A DNA stretch of 5,637 bases from contig PXSU01000006.1 in NCBI GenBank assembly GCA_003022745.1, positions 1 to 5,637 on the forward strand. The letters are read 5' to 3'. Positions 1 through 5,637 of the stretch are shown here, piece by piece. The translations under genes and the position numbers were made by a program. The stretch's first letter is position 1, and each line of letters starts with the position of its first letter. Below the pieces are notes generated by a model. That model worked only from the letters and a program-made list of their open reading frames with translations. It was not told the DNA's origin and searched no databases. This DNA comes from Halobacteriales archaeon SW_9_67_25 (GTDB taxonomy: Archaea > Halobacteriota > Halobacteria > Halobacteriales > Haloarculaceae).

Positions 1-354
1 GTCCAATTCCCGCTTGTCCGCAACTTCAAACTCGGCCGAGATGGTTTCATTAATTACCAAGGCATTAGGTATTTCCATGTAGTTCATTCCCAGGAAGGCA
101 ATCACGGTGCGTTCGACGACGCCGGTCCGCTGGAAGAGGCCGGTCGCGAGGATGAACGTCATGGGGCCGTGAGCGATGCGCTGGCCGTAGGGACCCTCCT
201 CGGCGTACTCCCTGTTGGTGTGGAGTTCGGTCCAGTCGCCGGTCAGCATCGAGTGCAGCGAGAACTCGGTCTCGGTGACGGTGCGGCCGGCGCTCTCGAA
301 GGTCTGGCCCACCTCGATGTCCTCGTAGTAGTGTGGTTCGTAGCTGTAGGGCAT
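1..354 (-). CDS. MaoC-type (R)-specific enoyl-CoA hydratase, C-terminus cut off by the window edge
   Basis: The first 118 residues are present, from an ATG at 354; the frame runs open through base 1, so the 3' end lies outside the window. The hotdog-fold hydratase signature is clear: GDWTELH at residues 39-45 with the catalytic pair Asp40 and His45, an Asn at 47 and an Ala at 51, then GQRIAHGPM at 57-65, the usual second conserved block. The family adds water to trans-2-enoyl-CoA in the cytoplasm, giving (R)-3-hydroxyacyl-CoA, in beta-oxidation-like or polyhydroxyalkanoate routes. The ATG choice is supported by a TTTA motif 25-28 bases upstream on the same strand. Residues from about 88 onward (GMNYMEIPN onward) still fit the family but are encoded by unusually AT-rich codons (ATA, CCT, ATT, AAT). 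It is divergent from the thioesterase. The family call is secure; the substrate is unknown. Confidence 0.86.
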   Translation of the reverse strand, partial: MPYSYEPHYYEDIEVGQTFESAGRTVTETEFSLHSMLTGDWTELHTNREYAEEGPYGQRIAHGPMTFILATGLFQRTGVVERTVIAFLGMNYMEIPNALVINETISAEFEVADKRELD

Positions 355-377
355 GTGCAGGGTATCCGCCAGCGCGG

Positions 378-385
378 GTAAAGAG
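378..385 (-). promoter_or_regulatory. Probable core promoter (TATA-like) of the MaoC gene
   Basis: On the minus strand the bases read CTCTTTAC, placing TTTA 25-28 bases before the ATG at 354. That spacing is what a leaderless haloarchaeal transcript needs. It was identified by spacing and AT content only, in otherwise GC-rich DNA; no TFB-recognition element stands out. Confidence 0.4.
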
Positions 386-400
386 CGTTCCGACCAGCAG

Positions 401-408
401 GCATTTCA
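401..408 (+). promoter_or_regulatory. Probable core promoter (TATA-like) of the thioesterase gene
   Basis: The bases GCATTTCA put ATTT 25-28 bases before the ATG at 431, again matching leaderless spacing. The region between the two divergent starts is only 76 bases, so the two core promoters lie about 20 bases apart and could interfere with or co-regulate each other. Confidence 0.35.
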
Positions 409-430
409 GGTCGGTGGCAGATGTGGCAGT

Positions 431-829
431 ATGGCAGACGTATCCGAGGAGGTCCGGGAGCGCGTGGCTTCGGACCCATACTGCGACGTGCTGGGCATCG
501 AGGTGACCGACCTCGCGCCGGGGCAGGCACAGACAGAGCTGACGGTCACCGACGAACTGGTGAACTTCCACGGCACGCCCCACGGCGGCGCACTCTACTC
601 GCTTGCCGACGCCGCCTTCGCCGCGGCGTCGAACTCGCACGGCCGGACGGCGGTCGCCCTGGAGACGAACATCTCGTATCTGGAGGCCGTCGACGTGGGC
701 GAGACGCTGACGGCGACGGCGGAGGAAACCCACGCCGCCGGCCGCACCGCCGAGTACGAGGTCGTCGTGACCGACGAGGGCGGCGGGCGGGTGGCGACGT
801 TCCGGGGGCGGGTGTACCGGCCGGAGTGA
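431..829 (+). CDS. paaI: PaaI-type hotdog-fold acyl-CoA thioesterase
   Basis: A 132-residue protein, the usual size of a single-hotdog PaaI thioesterase. These cytoplasmic enzymes hydrolyse acyl- or hydroxyphenylacetyl-CoA and free CoA trapped in dead-end thioesters. The hallmark is intact: Asn45, then HGG at 51-53 and SLADAAFAAASNS at 57-69. Asp60 matches the catalytic Asp of the E. coli PaaI family, and the second conserved block, ETNISYLEAV, follows. The ATG at 431 is chosen because the family normally starts about 15 residues before the DPYCDVLGIE segment and because an AT-rich motif sits about 28 bases upstream; an open upstream extension to 353 would overlap the divergent MaoC start. 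No Shine-Dalgarno is seen. The TGA stop runs into an 80-bp palindrome. The symbol is given at family level; the substrate could be any aryl- or acyl-CoA. Confidence 0.9.
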   Translation: MADVSEEVRERVASDPYCDVLGIEVTDLAPGQAQTELTVTDELVNFHGTPHGGALYSLADAAFAAASNSHGRTAVALETNISYLEAVDVGETLTATAEETHAAGRTAEYEVVVTDEGGGRVATFRGRVYRPE

Positions 830-908
830 TACTGACGGCTATAACTACGTGAAGATATTCGACCCCCCGTAGGGTCGAAATTGCTCACGGGCTTATAGCC
901 GCCAGTAT
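829..908. repeat. 80-bp exactly symmetric imperfect palindrome (possible MITE-like element or RNA hairpin)
   Basis: The outer arms, 829-844 and 893-908, are 16-bp inverted repeats with one mismatch (ATACTGACGGCTATAA against the complement of TTATAGCCGCCAGTAT). Moving inward, CGTGA (848-852) pairs with TCACG (885-889), and TTCGACCC (858-865) pairs with GGGTCGAA (872-879) around a 6-base loop. All these arms share one centre, between 868 and 869, with equal-length unpaired gaps on both sides. About 29 of 40 positions pair. The flanks carry GAGT on both sides (824-827 and 909-912), which could be a short target duplication or chance. The left arm starts at the last base of the thioesterase stop codon. 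No transposase is nearby. It may be a small non-autonomous element or a 3'-end structure of the thioesterase mRNA; the sequence does not decide which. Confidence 0.75.
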
Positions 909-974
909 GAGTTTTCACTCGCGTTGCTCGACCTCGTGGCGCTCGGGACGCGCTCCCGGCCGTGCGGTGGCGCG

Positions 975-1006
975 CGCTGTCGTGAACTCTCGTGTGAACG
1001 ACAGCG
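975..1006. repeat. Short inverted repeat, 9-bp stem with 14-base loop
   Basis: CGCTGTCGT at 975-983 is the exact reverse complement of ACGACAGCG at 998-1006. It lies in non-coding DNA and is not followed by a T-run, so a terminator role is not supported. In GC-rich DNA a stem of this size may be chance. Confidence 0.4.
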
Positions 1007-1018
1007 TCGCGCGAGGGA

Positions 1019-1047
1019 CGAGGACCGCAGCACAGCGAGGACCGCAG
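1019..1047 (+). repeat. Pair of 12-bp direct repeats
   Basis: CGAGGACCGCAG occurs at 1019-1030 and again at 1036-1047, a 17-base period. A related GCGAGGGACG sits just before, at 1011-1020. The role is unknown; it looks like degenerate short-period repetition. Confidence 0.5.
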
Positions 1048-1095
1048 TCGGTGGGGAGGTCTGTGGCTGCGGTGGGTGGGACTGATAGTGATTAG

Positions 1096-1452
<357 letters not shown>

Positions 1453-1518
1453 CGGCTGGTCGCAATAGTTACACTGCTTCCAGCACCGATGCCGAGACAC
1501 CGGGCGCGTTTCCCGCCG

Positions 1519-2979
1519 TTATCGCCGCAACTCAGCCAGTTGCGTCTTGAACCCGTAGCGGATGACGCCCTCCTGCTCGTAGACGCGACGGATCGTCGTC
1601 ACCACCTCGTCGCCGACCGCCACCTCCCGGTCACCAGCAAGCACCTGCGCCGGTACGCTCACCGTCCCGCCCTCGGGCCCGTCGAGGGCGACGATAGCGC
1701 TGACGAAATCGCCGCTCCGGGACTGCTGTTCGACGAACTCCGGGGGAGCGCCGCCCTGTGCGATGGTCGTCGCCGCCTCGACGGTCCCGGTCCCGGACAG
1801 TTCGACGCGGTCGTACGCGACGGGGTCGCCACACTCGGAACAGGCCCCGCCCGGCGGGAAGTTCAGCGCCCCACACGCCCGACACTGGCCGGCGACGAGG
1901 CGGTGGCGCTGGGGGATGGTCCGCTGCCAGGAGGGAACGCTGACGTAGGCACCCCCGCCCTCGGGTTCGCCGCTCGTTATCTCGCCGCGCCGGCGGAGGT
2001 ACTCGGCGTAGCTCAGTTCCTCGCCGCCGGCCAGTGCCGCCTCGATGGGCACGCCACCGGCCTCGATTACGAAGGCGTTCGCGCCGGCACCGCTCCCGTA
2101 GGCCGCGAGCAGGGTGCGGTCGGCCCCGTCCTCGCGCGCCCGCGCCAGCCCGAGGAAGGCGCTCGCCGCGCCGGTGTCACCCAGGTCGCCGGCGGCCTCG
2201 GCAGCCGCGATGGTCCCGGTGTCGACACCCAGCGCGTCCGCCGCCCGGTAGGGGAGTTTCCCGTCCGGCGACTGGACGGCCGCCGCGTCCACCTCCGGAC
2301 CGCCCTCCGCGTCGTCGACGGAGGAGAGCCTCTCTACCGCCCCGCCCAGCGCCGACGTGAACGCGTCGCGGTCGTACTGCGTGACACCCAGCCCCGACGT
2401 CTCGCTGTCGCCGGCCGGCCGAAAGCGCGTCCCCGGGTAGGGTTCGACGTGGGACGCGCGGTCGGTGACGGTTCCGGGCCCCTCGCCGGCGAGGACGAGT
2501 GCCCCGGCACCGGCCCCCGCGGCGTGTTCGCGTTCGCTGTCTGGCGCGCCACGCGGGCAGTCGCTTGCAGCCACGACCCCGACGCCCTCGCCCCACGGCC
2601 CGGCGTCGAGTGCCGCGTCGAGGGCCTGCCCGCCGGCGCGTGTACTGGCGGTGGCGATGTGTGTCGAGACGTCCTCTGGCGCGCCGAGCATGCTCGCCAG
2701 CCGCGCAGTCAGGTCCTCCTCTTCCATCGGCGGGGTCGTCGTCGCGAACGCGAGGTGAGCGAGCTCGTCGCCCTCGCGTCCGGCCGCGGCCAGCGCCCGC
2801 CGGGCCGCCTCGACGGCCATCGTCAGCGCGTCCTCGTCGGCGTCGGGAACTGCCTTCTCCTCGATACCGCCGGCGTCGAATCGGCCCCACGCCTCGACGA
2901 ACTCCTCGGCCGCGATCCGCAGGCGGGGCGCGTACGCCCCCACGCCGGCGATGGCAGGCCGGTCGTCCCGGGCGCTCAT
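1519..2979 (-). CDS. HMG-CoA-synthase-like domain fused to a DUF35 zinc-ribbon/OB-fold domain (thiolase partner)
   Basis: A 486-residue protein. Residues about 8-330 follow the archaeal 3-hydroxy-3-methylglutaryl-CoA synthase pattern: GVGAYAPRLRI at 12-22, AWGRFDAGGIEEKAVPDADEDALTMAVEAAR-type text to residue 60, and QSPDGKLP at 236-243. Residues about 350-486 are a DUF35 module: a zinc ribbon with Cys366, Cys369, Cys380 and Cys383 (CxxC-x10-CxxC), then an OB-fold ending in YGFKTQLAELRR. Aligned from memory, the three synthase catalytic residues are gone: Glu to Thr81, Cys to Thr113, His to Gln236. Outside the ribbon the only cysteine is Cys141. The synthase domain is therefore probably non-catalytic. 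DUF35 proteins are known to bind thiolases and channel CoA thioesters, as in the archaeal thiolase/HMG-CoA synthase complex and in BbsA/BbsB. The gene starts within the stop codon of the upstream thiolase (ATGA), so the two products are probably made together as a complex. The substrate is unknown. Confidence 0.88.
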   Translation of the reverse strand: MSARDDRPAIAGVGAYAPRLRIAAEEFVEAWGRFDAGGIEEKAVPDADEDALTMAVEAARRALAAAGREGDELAHLAFATTTPPMEEEDLTARLASMLGAPEDVSTHIATASTRAGGQALDAALDAGPWGEGVGVVAASDCPRGAPDSEREHAAGAGAGALVLAGEGPGTVTDRASHVEPYPGTRFRPAGDSETSGLGVTQYDRDAFTSALGGAVERLSSVDDAEGGPEVDAAAVQSPDGKLPYRAADALGVDTGTIAAAEAAGDLGDTGAASAFLGLARAREDGADRTLLAAYGSGAGANAFVIEAGGVPIEAALAGGEELSYAEYLRRRGEITSGEPEGGGAYVSVPSWQRTIPQRHRLVAGQCRACGALNFPPGGACSECGDPVAYDRVELSGTGTVEAATTIAQGGAPPEFVEQQSRSGDFVSAIVALDGPEGGTVSVPAQVLAGDREVAVGDEVVTTIRRVYEQEGVIRYGFKTQLAELRR

Positions 2980-4160
2980 CCCGCCACCTCCACCTCGTCC
3001 TCGCGTTCCAGGATGTGTACGACTGCGGCGCCGCCGCTGCCGCCGACGTTGTGGGTCAGTCCCCGCGACGCGCCGGGGAGTTGTCGGTCGCCGGCCCGCC
3101 CGGTGAGTTGCTCGAAGGCCTCGACGACCTGGCCGGCGCCCGTCGCGCCGATGGGGTGGCCCTTCGATTTCAGCCCGCCCGAGCGGTTGACCGGCAGGTC
3201 GCCGTCGGGGTCGGTCACGCCCTCCGCCAGCAGCCGGGGTGCCTCGCCCCGGTCGCAAAAGCCCAGGTCCTCGTAGGCGAGCAGTTCCGCGATGGCGAAA
3301 CAGTCGTGGACCTCCGCAAAATCGAGGTCCTCGGGGTCGACGCCGGCCCGTTCGTAGGCCCGCCCGGCGGCCCGCTCGGAGGCCGGGATGGCGGTGTAGG
3401 TCTCGCGCTGGAACAGGCCCACGCGGTCGCTGGCCGCGCCGACGCCCGCGACGCGGACGGGGTCGTCGGTGTACTCGTCGACGACGTTCTCGCTCGCCAC
3501 GAGAACCGCCGCAGCCCCGTCAGAGGTCGGACAGCAGTGATAGAGATTGAGCGGGTCCGCCACCACGGGTGCGTCGGTAGCGTCGTCCATCGAGCACTCG
3601 AAGGGGAGGTGGGCCTTGGGATTCTTCGCGCCGTTGGTGTGGTTCTTGACCGCTGCCCGCGAGAGGGCCTCGCGCGTGGCGTCGTAGGCGTCGAGGTAGG
3701 CGCTGGCCATCTGTGCGTAGACACCGGCGAAGGTGGTCCCGGTCAGGCGCTCCCACTCGGTCTCGCCGGAGACGCCCAGCCAGTACTTGGTGACATCGCT
3801 GCTCGTATCGCTCATCACTTCGACCCCGCCCGCGAGGACGACCTCGGCCATCCCGCTCCGGACGGCCTGGACGGCCTGCCGGACGGCGTAGCCCGAGGCC
3901 GCACACGCGTTCTCGACCCGGGAGCACGGGATGCCACCGAGGCCGGCGTGTTCGGTCGCCGCGGGGGCCGCGAGGCCGAGTTGCCGGCCGCCGACGCCCA
4001 GCGTCCCGACGACCGCCTCGTCGACTGTCCCGGGGTCGAACTCCCCGGGGACGCTCTCGACTGCCCGGTCTGTGGCCGTCCCGAACAGCGACCGGTAACT
4101 CTCCGCGGGCATCGCGCCGAAAGGGGTCTGGCCGGCGCCGATGACGTACGCGTCGCGCAT
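2976..4160 (-). CDS. SCP-x/archaeal-type thiolase (acetyl-CoA acetyltransferase family)
   Basis: A 394-residue protein, full length for the family. Thiolases make or cleave beta-ketoacyl-CoA in the cytoplasm. Visible motifs: the N-terminal VIGAGQTPFG (6-15), the nucleophile block VENACAASG with Cys86, GGVEVMS (111-117), the Asp/Gly-rich TSDGAAAVLVAS (212-223), HDCF at 285-288 with His285 in place of the NEAF of FadA-type enzymes, GGLKSKGHPIGATG (328-341) with His335, and HNVGGSGGAAVVHIL near the end. HDCF marks the SCP-x/archaeal branch that works with DUF35 partners, and such a partner is fused into the next gene with an ATGA overlap. The ATG at 4160 is chosen because it directly precedes the beta-strand RDAYVIGAG and has an AT-rich motif 24-27 bases upstream; an in-frame extension to 4229 would be 23 extra residues unlike the family. 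The chain length and direction of the reaction cannot be read from the sequence. Confidence 0.92.
   Translation of the reverse strand: MRDAYVIGAGQTPFGAMPAESYRSLFGTATDRAVESVPGEFDPGTVDEAVVGTLGVGGRQLGLAAPAATEHAGLGGIPCSRVENACAASGYAVRQAVQAVRSGMAEVVLAGGVEVMSDTSSDVTKYWLGVSGETEWERLTGTTFAGVYAQMASAYLDAYDATREALSRAAVKNHTNGAKNPKAHLPFECSMDDATDAPVVADPLNLYHCCPTSDGAAAVLVASENVVDEYTDDPVRVAGVGAASDRVGLFQRETYTAIPASERAAGRAYERAGVDPEDLDFAEVHDCFAIAELLAYEDLGFCDRGEAPRLLAEGVTDPDGDLPVNRSGGLKSKGHPIGATGAGQVVEAFEQLTGRAGDRQLPGASRGLTHNVGGSGGAAVVHILEREDEVEVAG
2986..2991 (-). promoter_or_regulatory. Shine-Dalgarno site of the HMGS-like/DUF35 gene, inside the end of the thiolase gene
   Basis: The minus strand reads GGAGGT, then six bases, then the ATG at 2979-2977. 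This is a full match to the haloarchaeal anti-Shine-Dalgarno and it decides the start. It also supports coupled translation across the ATGA overlap with the thiolase stop (2978-2976). No comparable site precedes the first genes of the other transcripts here. Confidence 0.75.
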
Positions 4161-4182
4161 GCCCCCGCCTTGTCCGGGTGCC

Positions 4183-4196
4183 GAAAAGTAGTTTTC
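4183..4196. promoter_or_regulatory. Divergent promoter region with a palindromic AT-rich core
   Basis: GAAAA (4183-4187) and TTTTC (4192-4196) form a perfect 5-bp inverted repeat around GTAG. Read on the minus strand, the TTTT at 4187-4184 lies 24-27 bases before the thiolase ATG, which fits a leaderless promoter. For the ligase, either this element (24-28 bases before the in-frame ATG at 4211) or the ATTTTTGA at 4203-4210 (before the ATG at 4241) could act. The symmetry would allow one factor-binding site to serve both directions; this is inferred from position and composition only. Confidence 0.4.
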
Positions 4197-4240
4197 CCCC
4201 ACCATTTTTGATGGCTGTCGACAAAACACCCGGACAGACC

Positions 4241-5527
4241 ATGACAGCCGACTCCATCGAGACGGCCGGCCACGAGGAAATCCGCGACCTGCAGGCCGAG
4301 CGCCTCTGCGAGACGGTCACGAACGCCTACGAGAACGTCCCCTTCTACCGCGAACGGCTGGACGAGGCCGGCGTCGCACCCGACGACATCGAGAGCGTCG
4401 AGGACGTCACCCGCCTGCCCCAGACCACCAAGGAGGACTTCCGCGACGAGTATCCCGGCGGCCTGTTCGCGGCGGATATGGACGAGATTCGGCGCATTCA
4501 CGGCTCCTCGGGAACGACGGGCAAGCCGAAACTCGTCGCCTACACCGAGTCGGACCTCGACGTCTGGAGCGAGGTGATGGCCCGGTCACTGGCTGCCGCG
4601 GGTGTCGAACCCGGTGCGACCGTCCAGAACGCCTACGGGTACGGCCTCTTTACCGGCGGGCACGGCCTCGAACACGGCGCCGAGGAACTCGGCGGGACGG
4701 TCATCCCGATGGGCGGGGGCAACACCGACCAGCAGGTCGAGATGATGGTCGACATGGGCAGCGACGTGCTGGCGTGTACGCCCTCCTACTCGCTGTACTT
4801 CGCGGAGCGGGCCGAAGAGATGGGCCACGACCCGCGCGAGTTGCCCGTCGAGACTATCGCCTTCGGCGCCGAACCCTGTACGGACCCGATGCGCGAGGAG
4901 ATCGAGCAGCGCCTGGACGTCACCGGCATCGACCTCTACGGGCTCTCGGAGATCGTCGGTCCCGGCGTCTCCATCGAGTGCCACGAGGCCCAGAACGGCC
5001 TGCACATCTGGGAGGACCGCTTCTTCCCGGAGGTCGTCGACCCCCAGAGTGGCGAGCCCGTCGGCGAAGGCGAGGAGGGCGAACTCGTCCTGACGACCCT
5101 CAGCAAGGAGGCCCTACCCGTGCTGCGGTACCGCACGGGCGACCTGACGACGCTGTACTACGAGGAGTGTGCGTGTGGCCGGACGATGGTCCGGATGGAC
5201 AACGTCACCGGCCGGACCGACGACCTGCTGATCGTCCGCGGCGTGAACCTCTATCCCAGCCAGATCGAACACACCGTCCTCGACATCGAGGGAGTCGCGC
5301 CCCACTACCGCATCGACCTCTACGAGGAGGACAACCTCGACGTCATGGAACTGACCGTCGAGATGGCCGAGGACGCCGAGAAGAGCCAGGACGAACTGCA
5401 CGAGGAGGTGCTGGACGAACTCGATTCGGTGCTGGCCTTCACCCCGGATGACCTGGAGATCGTCCCGCCCGGGTCCATCGCCCGCACCGAGGTCGGGAAG
5501 GTCCAGCGCGTGTTCGACCATCGGTAA
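4241..5527 (+). CDS. paaK: PaaK-family phenylacetate-CoA ligase (aryl-CoA ligase)
   Basis: A 428-residue adenylate-forming enzyme of PaaK length. The family uses ATP and CoA to activate phenylacetate or related carboxylic acids through an acyl-AMP. Motifs in order: NVPFYRERLDEAG at 32-44, typical of the N-terminus; the phosphate-binding loop SSGTTGKPK at 89-97; YGLSEIVGPG at 233-242; YRTGDLT at 297-303; a CxCGRT element with Cys310 and Cys312; the hinge and small-domain start GRTDDLLIVRGVNLYPSQIE at 324-343; and the C-terminal catalytic lysine Lys420 in EVGKVQR. The ATG at 4241 gives the short N-terminus usual for the family. An in-frame ATG at 4211 is possible, but its ten extra codons have low-GC third positions and no family match. 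It is divergent from the thiolase operon. The family is certain; phenylacetate itself as substrate is not, since no PaaABCDE or ring-reductase genes are in view. Confidence 0.92.
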   Translation: MTADSIETAGHEEIRDLQAERLCETVTNAYENVPFYRERLDEAGVAPDDIESVEDVTRLPQTTKEDFRDEYPGGLFAADMDEIRRIHGSSGTTGKPKLVAYTESDLDVWSEVMARSLAAAGVEPGATVQNAYGYGLFTGGHGLEHGAEELGGTVIPMGGGNTDQQVEMMVDMGSDVLACTPSYSLYFAERAEEMGHDPRELPVETIAFGAEPCTDPMREEIEQRLDVTGIDLYGLSEIVGPGVSIECHEAQNGLHIWEDRFFPEVVDPQSGEPVGEGEEGELVLTTLSKEALPVLRYRTGDLTTLYYEECACGRTMVRMDNVTGRTDDLLIVRGVNLYPSQIEHTVLDIEGVAPHYRIDLYEEDNLDVMELTVEMAEDAEKSQDELHEEVLDELDSVLAFTPDDLEIVPPGSIARTEVGKVQRVFDHR

Positions 5528-5637
5528 TCTCCGTCGGGTGGTTTCGCTGTATCTTCGTTCGTTGAATCATTGTCTGTGATATTGTCGTCCCTGTCGAGAC
5601 CAGCAAGAAAGCCCCCGACCGCTCGATCCCTCCGGGA
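5528..5637. other. Non-coding tail after the ligase
   Basis: About 110 bases with no credible reading frame. The first half is relatively T-rich on the plus strand (scattered TTCG and TTG), as expected for an archaeal 3' end, but there is no clean T-run. The last 30 bases turn GC-rich (AGAAAGCCCCCGACCGCTCG). Confidence 0.4.

Noticed and set aside
829..908. Palindrome as a classical intrinsic terminator
   Set aside because: Archaeal termination depends mainly on T-runs; only a four-base T stretch follows at 912-915, so a terminator is not claimed, though a 3'-end structure remains possible.
907..1095. A short open frame starting in the palindrome
   Set aside because: The translation is Arg/Ser/Gly-rich, not acidic, without motifs or ribosome site.
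1489..3276. A 595-codon open frame on the plus strand
   Set aside because: It lies opposite the HMGS-like/DUF35 gene. Its translation is Arg/Pro/Gly-rich with no family motifs, a usual antisense shadow in GC-rich DNA.
2499..4211. A 570-codon open frame on the plus strand
   Set aside because: Antisense to the thiolase operon, strongly basic at its start and without recognisable domains; the minus-strand reading has complete motif sets.
4178..4240. Longer ligase starts at GTG 4178 or ATG 4211
   Set aside because: The GTG start would add a Pro-rich stretch across the divergent promoter; the ATG at 4211 adds ten codons with non-coding-like third positions. The latter cannot be fully excluded.

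Overview
The window looks like chromosome of an extremely halophilic archaeon (class Halobacteria). It has high GC outside a few islands, strongly Asp/Glu-rich proteins, start codons with AT-rich core-promoter-like motifs about 25-28 bases upstream (leaderless style), and protein families typical of that group. Genus and species cannot be told from the sequence alone.

Layout: (1) 1-354, minus strand, a MaoC-type (R)-enoyl-CoA hydratase running off the left edge, with an abrupt AT-rich stretch in its distal part. (2) 355-430, a compact divergent promoter region. (3) 431-829, plus strand, a PaaI-type hotdog acyl-CoA thioesterase. (4) 829-908, an exactly centred 80-bp imperfect palindrome whose first base is the last base of the thioesterase stop codon. 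(5) 909-1125, non-coding DNA with short repeats. (6) 1126-1452, plus strand, a broken FadA-type thiolase that keeps its catalytic motifs but has lost the N-terminus and most of the middle. (7) 1519-4160, minus strand, a tight two-gene operon: an SCP-x/archaeal-type thiolase followed, through an ATGA overlap with a perfect Shine-Dalgarno, by a fusion of an HMG-CoA-synthase-like domain with a DUF35 zinc-ribbon/OB domain. (8) 4161-4240, a second divergent promoter region. (9) 4241-5527, plus strand, a PaaK-family aryl-CoA ligase. (10) 5528-5637, a non-coding tail.

All the intact genes handle CoA thioesters. A coherent reading (inference) is that the ligase activates an aromatic or other carboxylic acid, the MaoC protein hydrates an enoyl-CoA, the thiolase with its DUF35 partner makes or cleaves a beta-ketoacyl-CoA, and the PaaI thioesterase releases stalled CoA esters. 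The actual substrate cannot be read from the sequence. The most interesting points are the fusion protein, whose HMG-CoA-synthase fold appears to have lost all three catalytic residues while keeping an intact zinc ribbon, and the 80-bp palindrome next to a decayed thiolase.
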